NCBI GenBank assembly: GCA_900754745.1
Contig: CAAEEB010000043.1
Coordinates: 15,308-79,307, forward strand
Direction of reading: 5' to 3'
DNA length: 64,000 bases
From: an uncultured Collinsella sp.
GTDB lineage: Bacteria; Actinomycetota; Coriobacteriia; Coriobacteriales; Coriobacteriaceae
Shown here: positions 8,323 to 16,613 of the stretch, one piece after another
Layout: the number at the start of each line of letters is the position of its first letter
Position numbering within the stretch: position 1 is the stretch's first letter
Translations under genes and position numbers: made by a program
The notes under the pieces: model-generated
Database searches by the model: none
What the model was told of the DNA's origin: nothing
What the model saw: the letters and a program-made list of their open reading frames with translations, nothing else

Positions 8323-9114
8323 CTAAATATCCCCTCGGTTCTCAAAGTCCGATTCCCAGTAATTAAATCCGCGCAGGTAGGCGGTCTTTTCGTAGCACAG
8401 GCAGTACTTGGAAACCGCCGTGAGCTCTGCGGCGCCCGGTGGCACCATATCGCGCACAAGCTGCGGACAAAACTCCGTAAACTTGACCTCCATCACCAGT
8501 TTGCCAGGTTCTAGCACCGGCAGCGCGGGCAGCGTTAGGTCAAAGATATCGAAGCTTCCCACCGCGGCGCGCACGTTCATGTCAAACGTAATGCGCACGG
8601 TGCCTTCGTCCATCACCCACGGCTCGCGCTCGTAATCCACGATGGTCCGCGGGCGCATCATGTTGCAGATGCACTCGATGTAGAACTCACGGCAGAGCTG
8701 GTGTGGACTCCGCAGCAAAAAGTCGTAATCGCCGGCCAGGATCTGCTCAAACTCGTCGCGCGTGAGCGGCGCGTCCTCCTTATAGATCCAGCCGCCGTAC
8801 TTCTTTTTGCGCTCGAGCTTAATCACCTTGTCGCTGCCGTTATAGATGCGCACGCGATACTTTTTGCGCATAAGAATGCCGGCATCCTTTTCCTCGTACG
8901 CCGAGTTGCAGTAATCGTCAAAGTACAGGCTGCGGATGGTATAGCCACCCGCCTGCGCATGCTTGTCCAGGTTAAAGACCGGCGCCATGCGACAGGCCAG
9001 CGCGGCATGCTCGCCCTCGTTAATGAGATATTTGAGCTCGTGGCGATAGCGCTCCTGCGTAGTGCGCGCGGGCGGAGCGGCCAGGTGCTCAAGCAGCGCG
9101 CTAGCCCTCCTCAT
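8323..9114 (-). CDS. VTC-domain protein (polyphosphate polymerase-like)
   Basis: 263 residues forming a tunnel-fold (CYTH-like) VTC domain. Visible motifs are RHELKYLI, IRSLYFDD, KYRVRIYNGS, KLERKKK, DYEREPW and LVMEVKF, i.e. the basic and acidic residues lining the tunnel that in yeast Vtc4 bind phosphate and metal. In yeast this domain makes polyphosphate from ATP; the substrate in bacterial Pel/CotH loci is not established to my knowledge. Start ATG 9114 has GGAGG 6 bp upstream and overlaps the CotH stop. No membrane segment; it probably acts with the DUF4956 membrane protein. Confidence 0.85.
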   Translation of the reverse strand: MRRASALLEHLAAPPARTTQERYRHELKYLINEGEHAALACRMAPVFNLDKHAQAGGYTIRSLYFDDYCNSAYEEKDAGILMRKKYRVRIYNGSDKVIKLERKKKYGGWIYKEDAPLTRDEFEQILAGDYDFLLRSPHQLCREFYIECICNMMRPRTIVDYEREPWVMDEGTVRITFDMNVRAAVGSFDIFDLTLPALPVLEPGKLVMEVKFTEFCPQLVRDMVPPGAAELTAVSKYCLCYEKTAYLRGFNYWESDFENRGDI

Positions 9115-10869
9115 ACGTGTCCTCCACGACCTTGCCGCCATCTTGCACGTAAAAACACTTCATCCCGTACTGTTTGCCGTCGTCGGTCACATAATAGTCA
9201 AACGCATCTTGCGTATAGCCGTCGGAGTTGATGGCGCGCACGCGCACAAAATACTGGCCGGTATCGGGTGCATCGCAGGTCACCTCGGGCAGCAGCACGT
9301 CCTCGGCCTTAAAGACCACGTCGCTTATGGCATAGTCACGCGCCAGCTCCACGGTATAGCGGATGTCACGCGCCTTAAAGTCGTAAGACGCGTCCCAATT
9401 CACGCGCAGCTTACCGTTATCGATCTGCGGCACGCCAATGTAGAACGGCATGGGCTTTTTATAGCTCTCGCGAAAGCTCTTATAGTTCTCCTCGATCTCG
9501 GAAGGAATCGCCGCGGCAATCTGCTTGTATTCGTCCTTGGTCACGGGCAGATTCTCCAGGTCGGGCGCAGCAAAGACGAGCGGCTCCGTGACCTCGCGAT
9601 AATGCTCGACCATCTTGCTCAGTCGCTCCTCGGTCAAATACGAGCGCAAGTCCTTGACGGCACGGTCGAGTTCGCTGCGGAACGACTTACTGCGCAACGC
9701 GCGGTTAAACAACACGTTGCCCCAGTAGTTGCTCACGCCGCGCTCCCAGCTCGCATAATCCGAGAATCCCGTCAGGCTCAACTCGAGCTTGCGCAGCATG
9801 CCGTCGTTATCCCAATCCAGGATGTACCAACCTTGGAGTTAAGCGGGCTGTACAGATAGCAGTTACGGTTCTGCGTGTCGCAATTGCCCGTCAAGATCTG
9901 AAACGCCATCCAATAGACCAGGTTTTCAGTATCGAAGTAGGTGTCGAGCACATCGTCGATCTTTTGCGTATCGTCGTTGAGCGCATCGAGCATCTCGATT
10001 AACTTGGTATGGTCCGAATCGCCCTTAATCTCGAGCATGCCCTCAAACGCCGTCTGGTTATAGTCGGGGTCATCGGTGAGCTTAATAGTGTCCTCAAAGC
10101 GATGGAAATCGAAGCTGTTCACCTTATACAGGTGCCCGTTCTTATCCAGTCCGTGGGCCTTGAGCGCCGTTTTGTTGAGCTGCTCGACCTGCGTAAACAG
10201 TCCGTAGTCCTCAAAGGTGTCGTTAGATTTTTCGGTCTGGTCGCACACCCATAAGTGCACAAACTGCGTGCGCAGGCCCATCATCTGGGGAATGCCACGG
10301 ATCAGATCGTAGGCCATCTTGTTACGAAAACGCATGCCCTCGCCCATGTGCTTGTTGAGCGCAATCGCGCGCTGCTGGCGCCACGTGCCCTTGCCCTTTT
10401 TGAGCTCCACCTTGTAGTTCTTTTGCGTATAGGTACTCGACGTCTGACCGCGCACCTGCACCGTGGCGTTGGGTGCCTCCTCGCCATAGCCGACCTCGCC
10501 AGCAACGGGGCCCTTATCATCGCCAGGCTGCAGCAGGCCCATAACCTGATAGCGCGTCACGCCCATGTCGGCATAGTCGTAGACCGAGTAGGTATTGATC
10601 TCGGCCCAGCTATGATCGGTATTCTCGGAGCTGTTGCCGCGCGAGACCGTCAGGTACATGCATACGATGCCCGAGTCATCGTAGACCTCGTACAGCTCAT
10701 CCTTGTCGCGAAGATGCTTGGTCTCGCTAGACGCATCGGCCTTTTTAATCTTGCCTTGCTTCTTGGTCTTTTTTGTCGAGGATTCGTCCTGCGAAGAGCA
10801 GCCCGAAAGCAGCAATGTGCCGGCAGCCGCCTCAATCAAGCGGCGACGCGATATCATCCTATCGGTCAT
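9101..10869 (-). pseudogene. CotH-kinase family lipoprotein, split by a single frameshift
   Basis: Reading frames 10869 to ~9830 and ~9830 to 9101 are two halves of one CotH protein. The N-terminus starts MTDRMISRRRLIEAAAG and has a lipobox (LLLSGC), with a twin-Arg-like stretch, so it should be exported and lipid-anchored. CotH features are VRGQTSSTYTQKNYKVELKK, LFTQVEQLNK and ILTGNCDTQNRNCYLYSP; the second half opens with WYILDWDNDGML, the metal-binding region. The frames join at about 9825-9835, where AAGGTTGG should read AAGGGTTGG or similar, i.e. one lost base. All other Pel-operon genes are intact, so this may be a recent mutation or an assembly error. CotH proteins are atypical protein kinases. 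Confidence 0.85.
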
Positions 10870-12403
10870 CAGGACCTCCCCAACGATTGCGATACACGCG
10901 AACCACCGTGCGCTCAAACGCACCATGCGGCTCGCCCTCTAGACGCAGTTCCTCGTAGCGCTGTTCGGCACGGTCAAGCAAGCGGCCCAGATCCGTAAAG
11001 CGCCCCGTCTTGTCGGTCGCCACAATGGGCTGCTGGCTCAGAATACGATACGGCAAGTTGGCGGTATAGGTATCGAGCCGCATTAGGGCCACAACAAAAA
11101 ACACCGCCGCGCCGAGCAAAAAGCCAAAGCCATAAAACTGCTGCGGAAAGAACAGCGAGACGACGGTCGCCAGCCCCGCCACGCCCGCGAACAGCCCGGA
11201 GGCAAGCACGGCGCCCTTGTAGTCGGTAAAGTACAGCAAGATCAGCAGAATCGTATTGCCCACGGCATACAGGCCATAGCCCACGCACAGCGTACGGAAA
11301 TACCCGTGCATCAGGTTGTTGAAGCCCAGTGGCAGGGCCGAGAGCACCGTGGTCTCGAGCGAGATGACTGCTGCTGTCACAAACAGCTGCTTGAGCGCGC
11401 AAAACCGCAGCTCCCGGTTGAGCGTGGCGAGCATTTCCTCCTCGGCCACCACGATGTCGCCCACCACGCCGCCGTCGTTAAAAAGGCTGTAGTAGTCGCG
11501 ATAGCGCGGATAGAAGTTGACCTCGACCGACACCACAAAGTTGACGGTCGTGACCAGAATGGTCAAAAACGCAAGCAACGCCGGCACATCATGATAGGGC
11601 GCGCCGTAAAACAGACCTTTGACCTGCACGCCAATGGGCCCTGCCCAAATAATCACCAGGTGCGCAAAGAGCCCCAAATTGGTAAACAAGCCCGTGAGCG
11701 CCAGCGGCATAAATTGGTCGAGCCAGCGCAAAAAGAGCCAGGGGCTGCGATCGCTCTGAGGAAAATACCGGTACAGCAGCACCACGTCCCAGGCGAGCAT
11801 CACACCGTAGCCCAGGGCGATCGAGGCCAGCAGCCCCTCGACCGGCGGCAGCCCCAGCGCCAGCGCGGCCAGGGCGCACAGGCATGCCACGCCAATGGCC
11901 GCGGCAAAGCTGCACAGAATGCCGCGGTAATCCTTGATGGCCGTGAGATAGCTCATGCCGTTCCAGTTGACGATCATTATGTTGAACAGCCACAGGCACA
12001 GCAGCCCCTGCAACAGCGTGGCGCCCGAAAACAGCAAAAAGATGCCGTAGAGCACCGTGCCCGCAACGAGCATGATGGCATTGGAGCCCCAAAACGAGGG
12101 CAGGATCTCTGTGTCGCGCTCGGCAAAGAGCATGTCGGCCAAAAAGCGTGTGACCGGCATGGAGAAAAAGCTCGTGAGCGTAAGCGACGCCAGCAGCGTA
12201 TAGGTCACCATGCACACCAGCAGGTCCTGGTTGGCACGGCCCACACCCCACAGGCCGCACAGCACCAAAATGCCCACCTGCAACAGTACGCCCAGCAGCA
12301 TGGGGCCCGTGCACACAATGCCAGCGTAGCCGTAGGCACGCATCGTGGCAAACAGACCCTTGCGTCTAAACAGGCGTTTGAGCTCAAAACCGATTCCGGC
12401 CAA
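10859..12403 (-). CDS. pelG: PelG-like polysaccharide transporter
   Basis: 514 residues with about twelve membrane segments, of the MOP/MATE-like superfamily. The N-terminus AGIGFELKRLFRRKG is the PelG signature. In Pseudomonas, PelG with PelD and PelE forms the inner-membrane complex that exports Pel polymer made by PelF. Here it starts with TTG at 12403, three bases after the pelF stop, and overlaps the CotH start at its 3' end. The tight spacing shows co-translation. Confidence 0.9.
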   Translation of the reverse strand: MAGIGFELKRLFRRKGLFATMRAYGYAGIVCTGPMLLGVLLQVGILVLCGLWGVGRANQDLLVCMVTYTLLASLTLTSFFSMPVTRFLADMLFAERDTEILPSFWGSNAIMLVAGTVLYGIFLLFSGATLLQGLLCLWLFNIMIVNWNGMSYLTAIKDYRGILCSFAAAIGVACLCALAALALGLPPVEGLLASIALGYGVMLAWDVVLLYRYFPQSDRSPWLFLRWLDQFMPLALTGLFTNLGLFAHLVIIWAGPIGVQVKGLFYGAPYHDVPALLAFLTILVTTVNFVVSVEVNFYPRYRDYYSLFNDGGVVGDIVVAEEEMLATLNRELRFCALKQLFVTAAVISLETTVLSALPLGFNNLMHGYFRTLCVGYGLYAVGNTILLILLYFTDYKGAVLASGLFAGVAGLATVVSLFFPQQFYGFGFLLGAAVFFVVALMRLDTYTANLPYRILSQQPIVATDKTGRFTDLGRLLDRAEQRYEELRLEGEPHGAFERTVVRVYRNRWGGPDDR

Positions 12404-12406
12404 CGG

Positions 12407-13834
12407 CTACTCCCCCTCTCTGGACAGGTCAAACGCACGCGCCGTCTCGTCGTACAGCGCGCGATAGTTGGCGAGCATCTGCTCGTGTAGGTAGTAGGTC
12501 GCCACGCGACGCTGGCCGCGCTCCCCCATTTCCAGGCGGCGGGCACGGCTCGCGCACATGCGCTCCATGGCATCGGCCAGACCCTTGCGATACATGGGCG
12601 GGCTCACGAATCCAGCCACGCCAAAGTCGTCGCCGGGGGCGCCCTCGAGCAGCTCGCGGCAGCAGCCCACCTCGGTCGTCACGCAGGGGCGACGCGCGCC
12701 CAGCGATTCCAGCACGCTCAACGGCTGGCCCTCGGAGATGCTCGTCAAAATGGTAAAGTCCAGCTTTTCCATGTACTCGACCACGTTGACGCGGCCGGTA
12801 AAAATCAAATCACGCACGCCCAGTGTCTCCACCAGCGCATGGCACTCGGCACCATATTCCTCGTCGTCCACGCCGCCCATAATATGCAGGCGCACGTGCG
12901 GCAAGCGCTCATGCAACTCAAAGAAGGCATAGATCATGGTCTTAACGTCCTTGATGGGCGCCAGGCGCACCACCGCGCCAATGTCCACCCAGCCGTCATC
13001 GGGCTTTAAGGGAATGTCCTTAAAGCGGTCGAACTGGATGCCGTTAGGGATAACCAGGCATTTGTCCGCATCGCAGCCCATATCGATCTGCGTCTTGCGG
13101 GCATTGTGAAACAGGCTCGTCACGCGGAAAGCGCGGCGGTAGATCTCCTCCGAAAGCAGGTAGAAAAAGCGGATCCAGCGGTCCTTAAACGAGGGCACCA
13201 CCCAGTCGGCGCGAATGATCTCCTCCTCGCGCTCGCGCGTGTAGATGCCGTGCTCGGTGAGCAGCACCGGCGCATGGTGAACGCTTGAGCCCAGACAGGC
13301 AAGCAGACCGCCGTAGCCAGTCGAGATGGCATGATACACGTCGGCTACCGGAACCTCACTACCCAGCAGATAGAGCACGGGCAGCAACATCGAACGCATG
13401 GTGTGGAAGGCGTCCGCGAAAGGCGTATACGGGTACTCGGCCAGGCACACGTCGCGGAAGATGTCCATAAACGTGCGGCTCTGCAAAAATGAGAGCGGAT
13501 GCACGTGGCGGCGCTGGAAAATGTCGAACAGCACGTCCCAATCGGGATTGGAGAGCGAAACCAGACGGCGCAATGCCTCGCGCTCGCGTTCGTCAAAGTC
13601 GACTTCCTCTTGCTCGCCCGAAAGACGCAGGGCATCGTCCAGGAACACCTCGTGCACCTCGACGACGTTGCCGGGCAGCTCGTAGACAAACTTGCCGCGG
13701 TCTTCGGCGTGAGCGCCAATCACCCACAGCACAAACTCATGTTCGGGCATGGCCGTGATATAGCCGTGCATCCAGGTGGACACACCGCCGTGCACGTAGG
13801 GGTAGCAGCCCTCGAGCACCAAGCAGATTCTCAT
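12407..13834 (-). CDS. pelF: PelF-like GT4 glycosyltransferase
   Basis: 475 residues, cytoplasmic, GT4/GT-B fold with the PelF N-terminal domain. Motifs: MRICLVLEGCYPYVHGGVS at the start, LVIPNGIQFDRF in the linker, and SEGQPLSVLESLG, the E-x7-E nucleotide-sugar site. PelF in other bacteria polymerises N-acetylated hexosamines from UDP-sugars. It overlaps the deacetylase gene by 4 bp (ATGA) and precedes pelG by 3 bp. Confidence 0.93.
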   Translation of the reverse strand: MRICLVLEGCYPYVHGGVSTWMHGYITAMPEHEFVLWVIGAHAEDRGKFVYELPGNVVEVHEVFLDDALRLSGEQEEVDFDEREREALRRLVSLSNPDWDVLFDIFQRRHVHPLSFLQSRTFMDIFRDVCLAEYPYTPFADAFHTMRSMLLPVLYLLGSEVPVADVYHAISTGYGGLLACLGSSVHHAPVLLTEHGIYTREREEEIIRADWVVPSFKDRWIRFFYLLSEEIYRRAFRVTSLFHNARKTQIDMGCDADKCLVIPNGIQFDRFKDIPLKPDDGWVDIGAVVRLAPIKDVKTMIYAFFELHERLPHVRLHIMGGVDDEEYGAECHALVETLGVRDLIFTGRVNVVEYMEKLDFTILTSISEGQPLSVLESLGARRPCVTTEVGCCRELLEGAPGDDFGVAGFVSPPMYRKGLADAMERMCASRARRLEMGERGQRRVATYYLHEQMLANYRALYDETARAFDLSREGE

Positions 13835-15711
13835 CGGTCGCCACCCTCCTTACGCTCAATCGTCACGGTCTTGTCCGTCGCTTTGACTAGGTACAGATCG
13901 CCCGTCAGGTGTTTAATCTCGCCACCGGACACCGCACCCGGCTTGCCGTTATTGGCGCGGAACATAAGCCAAGCCTCATCGTGGAAGTTGCCCAGGCTGA
14001 GCGTCCAGGCATCGTCTCTCGTATCCACGCTCACCGTCACGGAGGAAAAACGCTGGATGGCACCCGAGCACTCCGAACCCGTCTGGTGTCGCAGGTCGGG
14101 AGCGGACGTAGCAAGCCAGTCCAGATAGTCGACCAGGCCACCCTTGTAGACCCCCCAGCCCTCCGTAGCGCCGCGATCGGGATCCAGCAGATCGTCCGGG
14201 TGCATAAAGTGCGTACTCACGTAGTGCATGTTGAGCTCGGACACCGCGGCCAGACGCATATAGGCGTCATCGACCATGCCGCCCGAAACGACGCGCGGCT
14301 GCTCCACAATGCCATCGCTCGCCACGCCAAATTCCTGCACGTAGGGCAGGTCGGTTCCGTCCTCAAAGTACGTACTGGCAATGGTCTTAATGCGCGGCAC
14401 GTCCTCGCCGATAATCTTGCGGGCGCGGGCCGAAAGGATATTCGACGGCGGCACGTAGACCGAACCGTGAGCGTTGGGCAGCACCTCGTCCTGGAAGGCA
14501 ATAAGCTCGTTGAGCGATGCAACGAGCGTCTCCTTATTCTTCCACGTCTTGTAGTCGTACAGCGTGCCGTAATCGGTGTCCCAGAGCGCCAGCGGCTGAT
14601 GATTGTAGCCGTGAAAGCCCAGCTCTCCGCCCATCTGCAGCAGCATGCCGCCAAAGTAGCGGAACTGTGTGGTATCCGCCTGGCGCGCGGGCTCGGTTTG
14701 ATTGACCACGTCCTCGTAGTTTTCGATCATCACGCCGGTATAGCGAATGTCATATTGCTGCGCGAGTTTTTGCAGGTCGGGCCACCACACCTTGGCATAA
14801 AAATCGGCGATAGAAAGGCCGTAGTCGCGTTTAATGTACGTGCCATCGCCCGAGGGAACGGGGCTCGGGAAATCGTCCAGGTAAAACACCGCGCTATTGA
14901 TGACCGGATAGGCCGTAGCATCGCCCAACAGGCTCACGGCCGCGGCATAGAAACCGCGCATGACCTTGTCGTAGATACCGATATTGCACACCACGGTACG
15001 GCCGCTGCCGCAATCGCTCGACCAAATAAGCGGAGTACCCGTGTCGCCGGTTTTAGCCCACACGTGGGCCGTCTCACGCAGCGAAACCGAGAGCGACAAA
15101 TCGAAGGGATCCGAGAGCTCATAACGCTGGCCACCGCCGATCATAAAGTCCTCGCTCGGCACGATGCTCTCCGCCGTCGAATATTCATAACCGGCAGAAT
15201 CGATGCCCAGCTTGGGACCGATTGCCTGCAGATAGCTCGAATTGTCCGGCGTCATGGCGAGCATCAGCGAACCGCCGGCGCTCACCCAGCTCATGATGTC
15301 GGAGAGGTGCGTACCGAGCCCATCGATCGAAGGCATCAGTAAAATCACGCGGTCGAAAGATGTGAGGGAAGGAATCGCATCAACACCATCGGTGGCAATA
15401 TCCACATCGCGGTGGGCAATTTTCATGTCGAGCAGAATCTGGTCAAACTGCTCTTTGACGTCCTCGACGCCATCTTGGCCCGAGTCGGTAATAACCAAGC
15501 ACGTGGGCTTTTGGCCAAACATCGCCGAGCTTGCCGGCACCGCATCGTTGGCGGCGAGCATACCCAGCTTATGCTGCCCGGCGCTGTACTGCACGCCGGC
15601 ACGCTCGATCAACAGCACAGCGGCCATGGCGATAAAGACAGCCCATACCACGAGCAGCCCTATCCAACGAAAATGGCCCGCACGCTCGCGGATATGTTGC
15701 ACCACGCTCAT
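13831..15711 (-). CDS. DUF2194 protein, PelA-type polysaccharide deacetylase
   Basis: 626 residues: one N-terminal membrane anchor (~residues 17-36), a Rossmann-like region (~60-250), then a deacetylase-like (NodB-related) region with YLDDFPSPVPSGDG holding the acidic pair and ELGFHGYNHQPL holding the metal-ligand histidines, then a beta-rich tail. In Gram-positive Pel operons (pelDEA_DA FG, known from Bacillus cereus) a gene of this kind sits between pelE and pelF and trims acetyl groups outside the membrane. It overlaps both neighbours by 4 bp. Catalytic residues are read by eye only. Confidence 0.85.
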   Translation of the reverse strand: MSVVQHIRERAGHFRWIGLLVVWAVFIAMAAVLLIERAGVQYSAGQHKLGMLAANDAVPASSAMFGQKPTCLVITDSGQDGVEDVKEQFDQILLDMKIAHRDVDIATDGVDAIPSLTSFDRVILLMPSIDGLGTHLSDIMSWVSAGGSLMLAMTPDNSSYLQAIGPKLGIDSAGYEYSTAESIVPSEDFMIGGGQRYELSDPFDLSLSVSLRETAHVWAKTGDTGTPLIWSSDCGSGRTVVCNIGIYDKVMRGFYAAAVSLLGDATAYPVINSAVFYLDDFPSPVPSGDGTYIKRDYGLSIADFYAKVWWPDLQKLAQQYDIRYTGVMIENYEDVVNQTEPARQADTTQFRYFGGMLLQMGGELGFHGYNHQPLALWDTDYGTLYDYKTWKNKETLVASLNELIAFQDEVLPNAHGSVYVPPSNILSARARKIIGEDVPRIKTIASTYFEDGTDLPYVQEFGVASDGIVEQPRVVSGGMVDDAYMRLAAVSELNMHYVSTHFMHPDDLLDPDRGATEGWGVYKGGLVDYLDWLATSAPDLRHQTGSECSGAIQRFSSVTVSVDTRDDAWTLSLGNFHDEAWLMFRANNGKPGAVSGGEIKHLTGDLYLVKATDKTVTIERKEGGDR

Positions 15712-16613
15712 CGGGCCTCCTCTCCTTCACGCCAAAATGCCAGCCTCTCGCGATTTTCGGCATTCAAATACACGTGCTGCTTGTCGATCGCGTCGACTAC
15801 ACGCCGCACCGCCTGCCCATCGCGACGAATCACAGCCAAGCGCAAGCAGAGCATCCACACGTCCTGCTCGTCTGACGCATCGATCACCAACTGGCTAGCG
15901 ACGTCCTCTGCCTTATCGATCTCGCCGGCATCGGCCAGCGCCGTGGCATAGCGAATGCGCAGCGCAGGCCCGTCCTCGCGTTCGCAACGACGCGCGAGCA
16001 GGCGTGCATACTGCTGACGCTGAATCTGTGCCACGCGGCCTTCTGCCAAACCCGAGTCCAAATAGGCGCCCAAAAAGTCGCAATACGCATCCAAGTTATG
16101 CGAGCTTGGATCGGTCTTAAACGCACGCTCCAACTGCTGCAGTTTAAGGTCGGACTCCTTGGAAATCTGCGCCACCGCCGTCGCGGCATAGTGCGCGACC
16201 TCGACATCGTCGTTGAGTTTTGCTGCCTGCAACTGTGCCAGGTACGCATCCGGATCCTCGGTAAGCATGGAGAGCATCAGACGGCGGCGGTCGCCCGGGT
16301 CGTTAACGATCAGCGCTTCCTCGAGCGGCACCACGCCATCATCGCCCTCGCGCCCCTGCACCAGCATGCTGCGATGCATGTCGTCGTTAATGCGCAGCGA
16401 CTCCAGCGTGGCGTCCTTAAGGTCGTCACCGAACACCGCGCTACGCAGCGAGAGCAGCACCACGAGCAACGGGCCCCACAGCGGTACGAGCACCATCACG
16501 GCAAGCATGTGCCCGCGAACCGGCAGCAGGCCCAGTTTCATAAGCGTCCACAGCACCAGACAAACCAGCGCATGAAGTAATAGCAGTACGGCAGCAACGA
16601 CAAGCGAGATCAA
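15708..16613 (-). CDS. pelE: PelE-like membrane protein with TPR region
   Basis: 301 residues: two membrane segments near the N-terminus (~2-28 and ~35-58), a short acidic linker, and a long alpha-helical region (~85-300) with TPR-like helix pairs, as in Pseudomonas PelE. It probably bridges PelD and PelF at the membrane. It starts at TTG 16613 inside TTGA, overlapping the pelD stop by 4 bp, and ends in ATGA with the next gene. Assigned mainly from position and architecture. Confidence 0.8.
   Translation of the reverse strand: MISLVVAAVLLLLHALVCLVLWTLMKLGLLPVRGHMLAVMVLVPLWGPLLVVLLSLRSAVFGDDLKDATLESLRINDDMHRSMLVQGREGDDGVVPLEEALIVNDPGDRRRLMLSMLTEDPDAYLAQLQAAKLNDDVEVAHYAATAVAQISKESDLKLQQLERAFKTDPSSHNLDAYCDFLGAYLDSGLAEGRVAQIQRQQYARLLARRCEREDGPALRIRYATALADAGEIDKAEDVASQLVIDASDEQDVWMLCLRLAVIRRDGQAVRRVVDAIDKQHVYLNAENRERLAFWREGEEAR

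Noticed and set aside
11306..12490. 394-codon plus-strand frame
   Set aside because: Antisense to pelG; Gln/His/Arg-rich product typical of a shadow frame.
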